NCBI GenBank assembly: GCA_003446775.1
Contig: DMCH01000088.1
Coordinates: forward strand, 1 to 16,013
Direction of reading: 5' to 3'
From: Chloroflexota bacterium
Lineage (GTDB): Bacteria > Chloroflexota > Dormibacteria > Dormibacterales > Dormibacteraceae
DNA: 16,013 nucleotides
Positions 7,922 through 14,585 of this stretch are shown here, in pieces. The notes under the pieces were generated by a model. The model saw nothing but the letters and a program-made list of their open reading frames with translations. It did no database searches and was not told where the DNA came from. A program made the position numbers and the translations under genes. Numbering within the stretch: position 1 is the first letter of the stretch; each line of letters begins with the position of its first letter.

Positions 7922-8881
7922 GCGCTTCTCCAGGAGCTTGACCGCGGCGTAGAGAGTCCGGAGGTGAGGGACCGGGATGCCGAGCCGGTCGCCCAGCTCC
8001 ACGACGGACCCGGTCAGCGCGTCGATCTCCATCGGCCGGCCCGCTTCGAGGTCCTGCAGCATCGACGTCTTGTGGTCGCCCACGCGTGCGGCGCCCTTGA
8101 TGCGCTGCTCGATGGACACCGAGATCTCGATCCCGAGGCGCCGCGCCACCGCGTCGACCTCCTGCATGGCCGCGAGTACCACCTGCGCGACCAAGGGAGA
8201 TTCCGCCATTTTGGCTAGGTTCGCGCGTGTGAGGGCGCTCAGCGGGTTGAAGACGGCGTTGCCCAGCAGCTTCAGCCACAGCTCGGCGCGGATGTTCGAC
8301 TGGACCGGCGCCTTCAACCCCGCGCTCATGAGCGCCCGAGAAAGCTCGACGCAGCGCGGGCTCTGGCTGCCGTCGAGCTCGCCGAGCGAGAACCGCTCGC
8401 CTTCGGTGTGGCGCACAACCCCGGGGCTCACAAGGCTGGTGGCCGGGTAGACGATGCACCCGATGACCCGGTGGGGGTCGATTGTCCGCGCGATGACCCC
8501 GCCCGGGTCGACGGTCTCGAGATGGATGCCGTCCAGGTCGCCACTAAGACGCTGGAAGTACCACCACGGGATCCCGTTCTGGGCGCTGACGACCGCGGTG
8601 TGGGAGCCGAGGTTGGCTGCCATTCGCTCCGCCACCGGGGGCAGGCTGTGCGCCTTGAGGGTGACAAAGACCGCATTCGCGTCCCGCATCGCCGCGAAGT
8701 CGTCTGTCGCCTCCACGGACACCGTCCAGTCACCGGCTGCCTCGATGACGCGAAGACCCGAGTCATTCATCGCTTTCAGGTGAGGGCCGCGGGCGATGAG
8801 GACGACATTCGCGCCGGCGCGCGCCAGGCGCGCGCCCAGGAAGCCTCCGATCGCGCCTGCGCCGAGGATGGCTATCTTCAC
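7910..8881 (-). CDS. 2-dehydropantoate 2-reductase family protein (PanE/ApbA-like)
   Basis: A 323-residue NAD(P)-dependent reductase. The Rossmann motif GAGAIG lies at 7-12. QNG (Asn102), the catalytic Lys204 in AELWLKLLGNAVFNPLSA, and the C-terminal block TSMLQDLEAGRPMEID with Glu285 are all present and match the E. coli PanE residues (Asn98, Lys176, Glu256). PanE reduces ketopantoate in pantothenate synthesis, but many homologues next to acyl-CoA ligases act on other 2-oxo acids in catabolism. The start is GTG, overlapping the stop of the ligase gene by 4 nt (GTGA), so the pair is translationally coupled. That context, away from other pan genes, favours a catabolic 2-oxoacid or 2-hydroxyacid role over vitamin synthesis; this is an inference. 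Confidence 0.9.
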   Translation of the reverse strand: MKIAILGAGAIGGFLGARLARAGANVVLIARGPHLKAMNDSGLRVIEAAGDWTVSVEATDDFAAMRDANAVFVTLKAHSLPPVAERMAANLGSHTAVVSAQNGIPWWYFQRLSGDLDGIHLETVDPGGVIARTIDPHRVIGCIVYPATSLVSPGVVRHTEGERFSLGELDGSQSPRCVELSRALMSAGLKAPVQSNIRAELWLKLLGNAVFNPLSALTRANLAKMAESPLVAQVVLAAMQEVDAVARRLGIEISVSIEQRIKGAARVGDHKTSMLQDLEAGRPMEIDALTGSVVELGDRLGIPVPHLRTLYAAVKLLEKRSVG

Positions 8882-10377
8882 GCTCGCGTTAGCTGTTCGG
8901 CGACGAACCGGCGCTGGACCTTGCCCGTGGGCGTGCGCGGGATCGACTCCACGAAATGCAGCCGCTTGGGCACCTTGAAGTCCGCCAGCCGCTCACGGCA
9001 GTAGGCGAGCAGCTCTTTCTCAGTCGCGGGCGCGGTCAGGACGACAGCCGCGGCCACCTCCTCGCCCCACGTGGGATGCGGGACTCCGAAGGCGACCGCT
9101 TCCTTGACCGCCGGGTGGCCCTCGAGCACCTCGTCGATCTCGCGCGGAGCGATCTTTTCGCCGCCGCGGTTGATGAGCTCTTTGATGCGGCTGATGAGGC
9201 GCAGGTAGCCGGCGGCGTCGAGCGTGCCCTGGTCGCCGGTGCGAAACCACCCGTCCACGAACGCGTCGGCGTTGGCCTGCGGGTTGTTCTCGTACCCGTG
9301 CATCACGTTGCGCCCGCGGATGACAACCTCGCCGGCAGCGCCGGCCGGAAGGGACGCGCCGCTATCGTCGAAGATCGCGATCTCGACGCCGGTGCCGCGG
9401 CCGACCGAACCCGCGTAGCGAGGAGCGGGCGGAAGCGGGTTCGACGACATCTGGTGACTCGCCTCCGTCATGCCGTACGCCTCGAGGACCGGGACACCGA
9501 AGCGCTGTTCCATGACGGCCATCTGTGCCGGCGACAGCGCGGAGCTGCACGAGCGCACGAATCGCAGGCGCTCCGTGCCGGCTGGTCGATCTTCCGGCAG
9601 CCGGGCCAGGACGAGCTGATGCGGTGTCGGCGAGGCGGTGAACCAGGTGGGGCGATGCGCCTGCATGAGCGACCAGAAGCCCAGAGGGCTGAAGTGTTCG
9701 GGTGCGACCACCGTGCCGCCCGAGCCAAATGTCGCCAGCGCTGACGCGACCAGGCCGTGCACGTGGAAGAGCGGCATGATGCAAAGGGAGACGTCCTCAG
9801 GCCCCAGCTCGTAGGTCGCGATGATGTTTGCCACCGAGGTTGTCAGGTTCTCGTTGAGCAGCGGCACCTTCTTCGGCCGGCTGGTCGTCCCGCTGGTGTG
9901 CAGCACGAGTCCGACGTCCTCGGCCGCCGACAGATCGAGCGAATCGGGCCGCTTGCCGGCTTCGGCGCCGTTGAGGTACAGGCGGCCGCCGTCATCGAGG
10001 TGGGCCTCGATCACCGTGCCCCCCGCCGGCATCGCTCGTCGAGCCGCCTCCCCCTCGCCCGGTGGAACGACCAGGAATCGGGCGCCGACGTCCTCCAGGT
10101 AGAAGCGAAACTCGTCCTCTTTATATGCGGCGTTCAGCGGGCACGCGGTCCCGACCATGGAGGCGGCGAGAAACAGGAGGATGGCCTCCGGGCCGTTTGG
10201 GAACACCATCGCGACCCGCTCGCCCCTCCCGATGCCATGGGACGCGAGCGCGCGGGCCGCGTCATCCGCCAGCTCGCGCAGGCGCCGATAGCTGAGGGAG
10301 ACGCGGTTGGGGACGACGAGCGCCGGGTGGTCGGGTGCGCCGTTTTCGAGCCACGCAAAAAGTGTCGAGGGCGCCAC
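8878..10377 (-). CDS. AMP-forming acyl-CoA synthetase (adenylate-forming ligase, oxalate/AAE3-like)
   Basis: A complete 499-residue ANL-superfamily ligase. Motifs in order: P-loop TSGTTSRPKK (161-170), MPLFHVHGL (201-209), YGMTE (301-305), TGD (380-382), the hinge ISRIKELINRGGEKI with Arg397, and the C-terminal catalytic Lys486 in PRTPTGKVQR. It activates a carboxylic acid as acyl-AMP, then forms the CoA thioester. The stretch SCSSALSP (276-283) and EAYGMTEASHQMSSNPLP strongly resembles the AAE3/Pcs60 group, which includes oxalyl-CoA synthetases, so a short-chain or dicarboxylic substrate is plausible. The start is GTG with no good Shine-Dalgarno; GAGACT ends 7 nt upstream, a weak hint of leaderless expression. 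It is the first gene of the pair with the PanE-like reductase. Confidence 0.94.
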   Translation of the reverse strand: MAPSTLFAWLENGAPDHPALVVPNRVSLSYRRLRELADDAARALASHGIGRGERVAMVFPNGPEAILLFLAASMVGTACPLNAAYKEDEFRFYLEDVGARFLVVPPGEGEAARRAMPAGGTVIEAHLDDGGRLYLNGAEAGKRPDSLDLSAAEDVGLVLHTSGTTSRPKKVPLLNENLTTSVANIIATYELGPEDVSLCIMPLFHVHGLVASALATFGSGGTVVAPEHFSPLGFWSLMQAHRPTWFTASPTPHQLVLARLPEDRPAGTERLRFVRSCSSALSPAQMAVMEQRFGVPVLEAYGMTEASHQMSSNPLPPAPRYAGSVGRGTGVEIAIFDDSGASLPAGAAGEVVIRGRNVMHGYENNPQANADAFVDGWFRTGDQGTLDAAGYLRLISRIKELINRGGEKIAPREIDEVLEGHPAVKEAVAFGVPHPTWGEEVAAAVVLTAPATEKELLAYCRERLADFKVPKRLHFVESIPRTPTGKVQRRFVAEQLTRA

Positions 10378-10453
10378 GACTTTCAGTCTCGCACAGCCCT
10401 GTATCGCGACACTGTGCCCTGAAGGCGGCGGAGGGTACCGTTACAGGACATCG

Positions 10454-10957
10454 ATGGCACCCACCGCGCGAGAGCTGCTCGCTGAGGCCGCCGCCCCGAG
10501 CGAGGACCTCGAGACCGTCGCGAGGGCGGTCCTCGAGCGGCTTGCCCAGCTCACCGGCCTGAGCTCCACCTATCTCGCCGAGACAAGGCTCAAGGAAGAC
10601 GAGCAGATGATCCTGTTCTCCTACAACTCGAGCCAGATCTTCCACATCCCCGAGGGCGTCACGTTGCCGTGGTCCGAGGCCGTCTGCCGATTCGTGGTCG
10701 AAGGCGCTCCCAATTACTCGAAGAACGTGCCGAAGGCGTTTCCGAGGAGCAGCGTGGCCCGTCTACTGGAGATCCGGACCTTCGTCTCGTACCCGGTCTT
10801 CGCATCCGATGGCAAGTTCTTCGGCACCCTGTGCGGCGCGAGCAAGGGAGAGGTCGATATCGAGGACAAGATCCTCGACCTGATGCGTGAGTGTGCCCGG
10901 CTTCTGGGCCAGCGTGTCCGGCGCTCACCAGCCGGGGCCAGGCCAACTGGGCGCTGA
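10454..10957 (+). CDS. Small stand-alone GAF-domain protein
   Basis: A 167-residue protein made almost entirely of one GAF domain (about 17-155). It opens with DLETVARAVLERLAQLTGLSSTYLAE and passes through the LPWSEAVCRF segment (71-80). It ends with the usual RTFVSYPVFASDGKFFGTLCGAS, followed by a closing helix. GAF domains bind small ligands, cyclic nucleotides or haem, or sense redox state, and act as input modules. No output domain (kinase, GGDEF, HTH) is attached. ATG 10454 is chosen for AGGA 5 nt upstream; the frame is open back to 10307, but that stretch runs into the divergent ligase gene and lacks domain character. The gene overlaps the following oxidase gene, so its signal may be linked to amine oxidation. 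Function is unknown. Confidence 0.82.
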   Translation: MAPTARELLAEAAAPSEDLETVARAVLERLAQLTGLSSTYLAETRLKEDEQMILFSYNSSQIFHIPEGVTLPWSEAVCRFVVEGAPNYSKNVPKAFPRSSVARLLEIRTFVSYPVFASDGKFFGTLCGASKGEVDIEDKILDLMRECARLLGQRVRRSPAGARPTGR

Positions 10958-12068
10958 CCCGCGCGCCGACGTCGCCATCGTCGGCCTCGGCGCGATGGGC
11001 GCGCTATCGGCGTGGCGGCTGGCTTCGCGCGGGGCAAGGGTGATCGGCTTCGAGCGATTTCGCCCCGGCCACGACCGCGGTTCATCGCACGGCGACACCC
11101 GCATCTTCCGGACCGCCTACTTCGAAAGCCCAGAGTACGTTCCGCTTCTCCAGCGCGCCCACCAGCTCTGGCGGCAGCTCGAGCAGGAGACCGGCGCCGA
11201 GCTGCTCACGATGACCGGGGGACTGGCAATCGGCCCTGCGGATGGCGAGCTCGTGTCCGGCGTGCTCAGGAGCGCGCGCGAGAACCAGCTCCCGCACCGA
11301 CTGTTCGACCCGAGCGAGATGAACCGGCTGCACCCGCAGCACCGGCTCGAGCCGGGCGACGTCGCGGTGCGTGATGAAGAGGCCGGCTTCTTGCGGCCCG
11401 AGCGCGCGGTTGCAGCCGCGGCCGCGCGCGCCGAGGCGCTCGGCGCGCGGTTGATGACAGATACGGAGGTCACGGCGATCAAGGCAGCAGACGGCGGGGT
11501 GATCATCGAGACCTCGCGCGGCCGCTTTGCAGCGGGTCGGGCGCTGGTCGCGGCAGGTGCGTGGACCTCAAAGCTGCTGCCACAGCTCGGCCTGCCGCTC
11601 GAGGTCGAACGCCAGGTGATGGCATGGCTCTCGGTCGACGATCCGGATTCGTTCTCGCCGCAGCGCTTTCCGGTCTTCATCCGCGAGCTCGCGGGCGGCC
11701 GTTTCCGTTACGGCTTTCCCACCACGGACGGCCGCAGCATCAAGCTGGCCGTTCACCACGAGGGAACCGGCGCCGACCCGGATTCCATCGACCGCGAGGT
11801 CGAAGACGCCGACCTGTTGCCGCTCCGCGAATTCGCCCGCGAGAAACTGAGAGGCGTGACGGGCGAGGTGGTCGACGCCCGCGTCTGCATGTACACGAAC
11901 ACGCCGGACGAACGCTTCCTCGCCACCTCGCCAATCGGCCTGCCCGGCGTGACGGTCCTCAGCGCATGCTCTGGGCACGGATTCAAATTTGCCTCCGTGC
12001 TGGGAGAGCTCATGGCCGATTGGATTCTCGACGCCCGCGCCCTGCCGGCGATCATCCGCACGGCCTAA
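10914..12068 (+). CDS. Monomeric sarcosine oxidase / N-methyl amino acid oxidase family flavoprotein
   Basis: A flavoprotein of 384 residues with a Rossmann FAD motif VGLGAMG near 23-29. MSOX/SolA-family hallmarks are clear: GSSHGDTRIFRTAYFE with His59 and Arg63, the oxygen-activating Lys277 in GRSIKLAVHH, and the covalent-flavin Cys325 in VCMYTNTPD. The C-terminal SGHGFKFASVLGE is also typical. Such enzymes oxidise sarcosine, N-methyltryptophan, pipecolate or related N-alkyl amino acids, giving H2O2. The start is unclear: GTG 10914 is used, while GTG 10887 would overlap the GAF gene by 71 nt and CTG 10947 would give the most family-like N-terminus. Whichever start is right, the gene overlaps or nearly abuts the GAF gene. 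The family is certain; the substrate is not. Confidence 0.93.
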   Translation: MSGAHQPGPGQLGADPRADVAIVGLGAMGALSAWRLASRGARVIGFERFRPGHDRGSSHGDTRIFRTAYFESPEYVPLLQRAHQLWRQLEQETGAELLTMTGGLAIGPADGELVSGVLRSARENQLPHRLFDPSEMNRLHPQHRLEPGDVAVRDEEAGFLRPERAVAAAAARAEALGARLMTDTEVTAIKAADGGVIIETSRGRFAAGRALVAAGAWTSKLLPQLGLPLEVERQVMAWLSVDDPDSFSPQRFPVFIRELAGGRFRYGFPTTDGRSIKLAVHHEGTGADPDSIDREVEDADLLPLREFAREKLRGVTGEVVDARVCMYTNTPDERFLATSPIGLPGVTVLSACSGHGFKFASVLGELMADWILDARALPAIIRTA

Positions 12069-12071
12069 TCT
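12066..12071 (+). promoter_or_regulatory. Possible -10 of a leaderless M23-peptidase gene
   Basis: TAATCT ends exactly 7 nt before GTG 12079 and uses the TAA stop of the oxidase gene as its first three bases. No properly spaced Shine-Dalgarno is present (GGGG ends 1 nt before the GTG). The hexamer fits the relaxed TANNNT pattern but has no clear -35, so this is moderate evidence at best; read-through from the oxidase gene is equally possible. Confidence 0.35.
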
Positions 12072-12078
12072 CTGGGGC

Positions 12079-12795
12079 GTGATCCGAGCGGTGTCGAGGC
12101 TGCCAGTGGTCGCTGCCATCTCGATCAGCGCGGTTTGGATGTCCGCGCCGACGTTTTCTCAAGACACCGCGCGGCCCGCGTCCACGGTCCGCGCCGCAGC
12201 CCAGCCGGTCGACTACTTTCAGTTCCCGCTGCCGTCGTGGGCACCACACTGCCTCGGATTCGGCAGTGAGTGGCGCTACTGCGACGGGACCGTGCTGCGG
12301 CGATGCAGCGCGAGTGGAGCGATCTGGCTGCACACCGGAGTGGATATCACGACGGGGATCCAGCCGGTGATGGCCGCCGCTAACGGCGTGATCATCGGCT
12401 ACATCGTCGACCCGACGTTCCGCGGCGGAATCCTCATCCGCCACGACACTCCGAACGGAATCGTGATCACCCAGTACTGGCACGTTTGGCCTCGCGCCGG
12501 CTACACAGTCGGCACCGTCGTAACGAGAGGAGAGGTCTTCGCGGATATCGCCGACATGGGCTCTCGAACGCATTTCCACTTCGCGGTTTTCATTGGTGAC
12601 TACGAGGCGGACGCCTGGCGTGGCGCTCTGCCGCCCACGCGCTGCGACGGGTTTCCAGCGTTCCCTTACCGGTTCGTGAACCCGACCGACTTCGTCATGT
12701 CGCACTGGCAGCCCATACCCCTCCCCTTCCGGTCGCACCGGCAGCCCATGCCGTTTCCTTTCCAGCGGCCGATCAGCACGCGCACAAAGCCATAG
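12079..12795 (+). CDS. Secreted M23-family (LytM-like) metallopeptidase
   Basis: A 238-residue exported protein. The N-terminus is a signal peptide (RLPVVAAISISAVWMSAPTFS). The M23 domain follows: HTGVD with zinc ligands His85 and Asp89, the strand-turn ANGVIIGYIV, ILIRHDTPNGIVITQYWHV with His135, and THFHF with His165 and His167, matching the HxH of LytM. M23 enzymes cut glycine or peptide cross-links in peptidoglycan or act in elastin-type proteolysis. Before the HTGVD lies a Cys-containing insert (Cys58, Cys68, Cys76), and Cys189 follows the domain, suggesting extracellular disulfides. The tail (209-230) is an 11-residue Pro-rich motif repeated twice. GTG 12079 is chosen because the signal peptide then starts at the Met. 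It lies 10 nt after the oxidase gene. Confidence 0.85.
   Translation: MIRAVSRLPVVAAISISAVWMSAPTFSQDTARPASTVRAAAQPVDYFQFPLPSWAPHCLGFGSEWRYCDGTVLRRCSASGAIWLHTGVDITTGIQPVMAAANGVIIGYIVDPTFRGGILIRHDTPNGIVITQYWHVWPRAGYTVGTVVTRGEVFADIADMGSRTHFHFAVFIGDYEADAWRGALPPTRCDGFPAFPYRFVNPTDFVMSHWQPIPLPFRSHRQPMPFPFQRPISTRTKP
12703..12768 (+). repeat. Two-copy 33-bp tandem repeat in the M23 peptidase tail
   Basis: Codons 209-219 and 220-230 encode HWQPIPLPFRS and HRQPMPFPFQR, an 11-residue unit duplicated in tandem and since diverged (the shared CAGCCCAT is still visible in both). The Pro/aromatic pattern suggests an extended wall-contact or linker segment. Confidence 0.8.
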
Positions 12796-12842
12796 CCCGC
12801 CCAGTTCTCGCCACGAGCTCGAGCGGCTCGGCGCCCCAGCTG

Positions 12843-14012
12843 GTGCTCGCCGGTATCGCGACCGCGGTCGCGATCAGCTTCAACATCATGCTGCCGGTCG
12901 TGCCGGTGCTGTTGGAACGCGGTGGCCCGCACGGTGCCGCGGGCGCGGGCACGGCCGCGCTTTTCGTGGGCGCGGTCGCCGGCGAGGTCCTCACCCCGTG
13001 GCTGATGTCGCGGTGGTCCTCTGCTCGCCTGCTGGTCGGAGGCCAGCTGATGATCGCGTTGCCGAGCCTGGCGTACGTGCTTCCTCATCTGGACGCCTGG
13101 CTGATGCTGGCCGCGGCCGCCGCGCGCGGACTCGGCATGGGCATCGCGATCGTCGTCGCCGTCGCATTGGTCGCAGAGTTCGCGGCGCCAGACCGGCGCG
13201 GGCGTTCCATCGGCTTCTTCGGAGTCGCCCTGAGCGCCCCGGGCATCGTGCTGCCGTCGGTGGGCGTCGCCCTCCTCGAGGCCGGCCACGCCGACGCCGA
13301 TGGGTTGATCGCATTCGCGGTCGGGCTGGCAGGAGCGCTGCTCACCTTCAAGCTGCCACACCCACCTGCGCCGCCGCAAGCGGCCTCCGCCAACCTCTTG
13401 GCCGCGTTCCGCAGGCCCGGCCTCCTATCGCTGTACGCCGGCTTTGTTTTGGTGAGCTGCAGCTTCGGCGCCGTCATCACGTTCGCGCCCATCGCCCTGC
13501 CGAGCGGGGGCATCGGCTCGGCGGCAGCTTTCCTGTTCGTCGCCGGCGCCGCCCGCGCGGTCAGCCGTTGGGTCGCGGGCGTCCTCGGCGATCGAGGCCC
13601 GGGACGGCTGGTGCTCGTGGCCAGCATCGGCGTCACGTTCATGGGCCTCATCGCGCTGGCCTCGCACGGCAACGGGCTGGTGGTTGTTTTCGCGGGAGCA
13701 GCGTTCGGTGCCGGCTACGGCGCCGTCCAGACCGCCGTCTACCTGGCCATGGTGGCGCGGGGATCGAGCGAGCACCGAAACAACATCAGCGCGCTCTGGA
13801 ACAGCGGGATCGACCTCGGCGCGTCACTCGGCGGAACGCTCCTCGGCCTCGGGGCGTCGCGATATGGCTACGCCGCCGCCATCTGGGCAATCCCCGCCGT
13901 GGTGTTGATCTCGGTGCCCCTCGTGCTGGTACCGGGCAGGGCGGTGGGTCAGTCGGAGCCCTCGGGAGGCGCCCAGAAGACCACGAGCACGAGCTCTTCC
14001 TCGATCTCATGA
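12843..14012 (+). CDS. Major facilitator superfamily (MFS) permease
   Basis: A 389-residue polytopic membrane protein with about 11-12 hydrophobic helices. The first is AGIATAVAISFNIMLPVVPVLL. The loop between helices 2 and 3 reads WLMSRWSSARLL, the place of the MFS A-motif, here degenerate. A charged APDRRGRSIGFFG loop follows helix 4. The second half contains GAGYGAVQTAVYLAMVARGSSEHRNNISALWNSGIDLGASLGG, a pattern common in drug/metabolite exporters. Transport direction and solute are unknown. GTG 12843 is the only usual start in the frame for some 150 bp, without a good Shine-Dalgarno, and helix 1 begins almost at once, so the true start could be the adjacent CTG 12840. The last 21 codons overlap the convergent cupin gene and give a low-complexity Ser/Thr tail. 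Confidence 0.88.
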   Translation: MLAGIATAVAISFNIMLPVVPVLLERGGPHGAAGAGTAALFVGAVAGEVLTPWLMSRWSSARLLVGGQLMIALPSLAYVLPHLDAWLMLAAAAARGLGMGIAIVVAVALVAEFAAPDRRGRSIGFFGVALSAPGIVLPSVGVALLEAGHADADGLIAFAVGLAGALLTFKLPHPPAPPQAASANLLAAFRRPGLLSLYAGFVLVSCSFGAVITFAPIALPSGGIGSAAAFLFVAGAARAVSRWVAGVLGDRGPGRLVLVASIGVTFMGLIALASHGNGLVVVFAGAAFGAGYGAVQTAVYLAMVARGSSEHRNNISALWNSGIDLGASLGGTLLGLGASRYGYAAAIWAIPAVVLISVPLVLVPGRAVGQSEPSGGAQKTTSTSSSSIS

Positions 14013-14293
14013 AAGTGATGGGCCTGTAAAGCGGGCACGAACAGAAGAGTGCCGGGCCGGACCGGGTGGTCGTTCGAGCCGACCCGAAATTTGGCCCGGC
14101 CCCGAACCGCGAAATACACCTCGTCTTCGTCGTGTGGCTTCTGGCCGTCCGTGGCGCCGGCCGGGAGGACGTAAACCCCGGCGCTGAGGAGCTCGCTTCG
14201 CAGGACGTTGCCGGCGTAACCACCGGCCGCCTTCCCTTCCGCAATGGCGTCCTCGAGGTCCGCCGACTGGAACGCCGCCACCTCTTTCTTCAT
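13949..14293 (-). CDS. Small cupin-domain protein
   Basis: A 114-residue single-domain cupin. Motif 1 is KPHDEDEVYFAVRGRAKFRVG (about 51-71), with the His and acidic residues that normally hold the metal. Motif 2 is GTLLFVPALQAHHFHEIEEEL (about 80-100), with further His ligands. Small cupins of this type are dioxygenases, isomerases or sensor-like binding proteins; no more exact role can be read. ATG 14293 gives the normal N-terminus and sits just after a likely promoter, with no Shine-Dalgarno. Its 3' end overlaps the MFS permease gene by 64 nt on the opposite strand. The cupin C-terminus (VVFWAPPEGSD) looks natural, so the overlap is probably an extended tail of the permease. Confidence 0.9.
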   Translation of the reverse strand: MKKEVAAFQSADLEDAIAEGKAAGGYAGNVLRSELLSAGVYVLPAGATDGQKPHDEDEVYFAVRGRAKFRVGSNDHPVRPGTLLFVPALQAHHFHEIEEELVLVVFWAPPEGSD

Positions 14294-14302
14294 GCCGCCG
14301 TC

Positions 14303-14331
14303 ACTTTGATGCAGCTTAATCGCCCCATCAA
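14303..14331 (-). promoter_or_regulatory. Predicted near-leaderless promoter of the cupin gene
   Basis: Read on the minus strand: -35 TTGATG (complement of 14326-14331; 4 of 6), a 17-bp spacer, and -10 CAAAGT (complement of 14303-14308; 3 of 6). The -10 ends 9 nt before ATG 14293, leaving a leader of only 2-3 nt. The spacing is right but the -10 is weak. Confidence 0.4.
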
Positions 14332-14393
14332 GCCGTGACGCCCAAGGGCACAGGCTTTACGCGCAGAGGGGCGGCGCTGTCGCCCTTAGAACT

Positions 14394-14426
14394 TGAGTTG
14401 ACAGACCAGTCAACTCAGACGACACT
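14394..14426 (+). promoter_or_regulatory. Predicted promoter of the small peptide gene, overlapped by a perfect inverted repeat (operator)
   Basis: The -35 is a perfect TTGACA (14398-14403), followed by 17 bp and a weaker -10, GACACT (14421-14426). A perfect inverted repeat, TGAGTTGAC (14394-14402), N6, GTCAACTCA (14409-14417), covers the -35 and most of the spacer. Such a dyad in this position is typical of an operator for a dimeric HTH regulator, and the XRE-type regulator encoded just downstream is the obvious candidate. Depending on how it is bound, it could act as a repressor or activator site. Confidence 0.65.
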
Positions 14427-14441
14427 CGGCCCATCAAACTT

Positions 14442-14447
14442 GGAGGT
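14442..14447 (+). promoter_or_regulatory. Strong Shine-Dalgarno of the small peptide gene
   Basis: GGAGGT lies 6 nt before ATG 14454, a near-perfect match to the 16S rRNA tail at ideal spacing. It is one of the best ribosome-binding sites in the window and the main sign that this 31-codon ORF is translated. Confidence 0.8.
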
Positions 14448-14453
14448 GCGCTC

Positions 14454-14549
14454 ATGCGCAAGCTAATCCTTTCCGTGTTCTTGACCATTATGTCGTTGGC
14501 CGTCGCGATCGCTCCGGTGCTCGCGAGCGAGATCGGACCAACGCCGTAA
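14454..14549 (+). CDS. Small secreted peptide precursor, candidate signalling pro-peptide
   Basis: A 31-residue ORF. It begins MRK (positive n-region), continues with a long hydrophobic core (LILSVFLTIMSLAVAIAP) and ends VLA-SEIGPTP. A signal peptidase I site after VLA (AxA-like, Val at -3, Ala at -1) would release the heptapeptide SEIGPTP. That size and layout match the pro-peptides of RRNPP quorum-sensing systems (Phr, PapR, NprX, AimP), in which 5-10 C-terminal residues are released and later bound by a TPR receptor inside the cell. It has its own promoter, a strong Shine-Dalgarno, and an HTH-TPR gene 55 bp downstream on the same strand. Alternatives are a small membrane peptide or type I toxin-like protein. 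No similarity search was possible; coding status is well supported, the signalling role is inferred. Confidence 0.7.
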   Translation: MRKLILSVFLTIMSLAVAIAPVLASEIGPTP

Positions 14550-14569
14550 AGTCATTTCGTTAAGTCATT
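14549..14569 (+). repeat. Direct repeat AAGTCATT x2, 13-bp period, between peptide and regulator genes
   Basis: AAGTCATT occurs at 14549-14556 and 14562-14569, the first copy beginning in the stop codon of the peptide gene. A period of 13 bp is a little more than one helical turn. It lies just upstream of the regulator promoter and may be a second protein-binding site, or chance in an AT-richer patch. Confidence 0.45.
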
Positions 14570-14585
14570 AGCGGCCGGCCGGGCG

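Noticed and set aside
9757..10422. Plus-strand open frame (221 codons) opposite the acyl-CoA ligase
   Set aside because: It covers motif-bearing parts of the ligase on the other strand and has no recognisable fold or start signal.
10307..10453. Upstream extension of the GAF frame
   Set aside because: It runs into the divergent ligase gene, shows no domain continuity, and ATG 10454 has an AGGA at good distance.
12666..13379. Long minus-strand open frame (237 codons) across the M23/MFS region
   Set aside because: It is antisense to the clear MFS and M23 genes, rich in Arg/Gly/Asp/Gln/His without any domain pattern, as expected for antisense frames in GC-rich DNA.
14367..14387. Stem-loop AGGGGCG-N7-CGCCCTT as a terminator
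   Set aside because: The stem contains a G-T pair, no T-tract follows, and no plus-strand gene ends upstream of it that would need a terminator.
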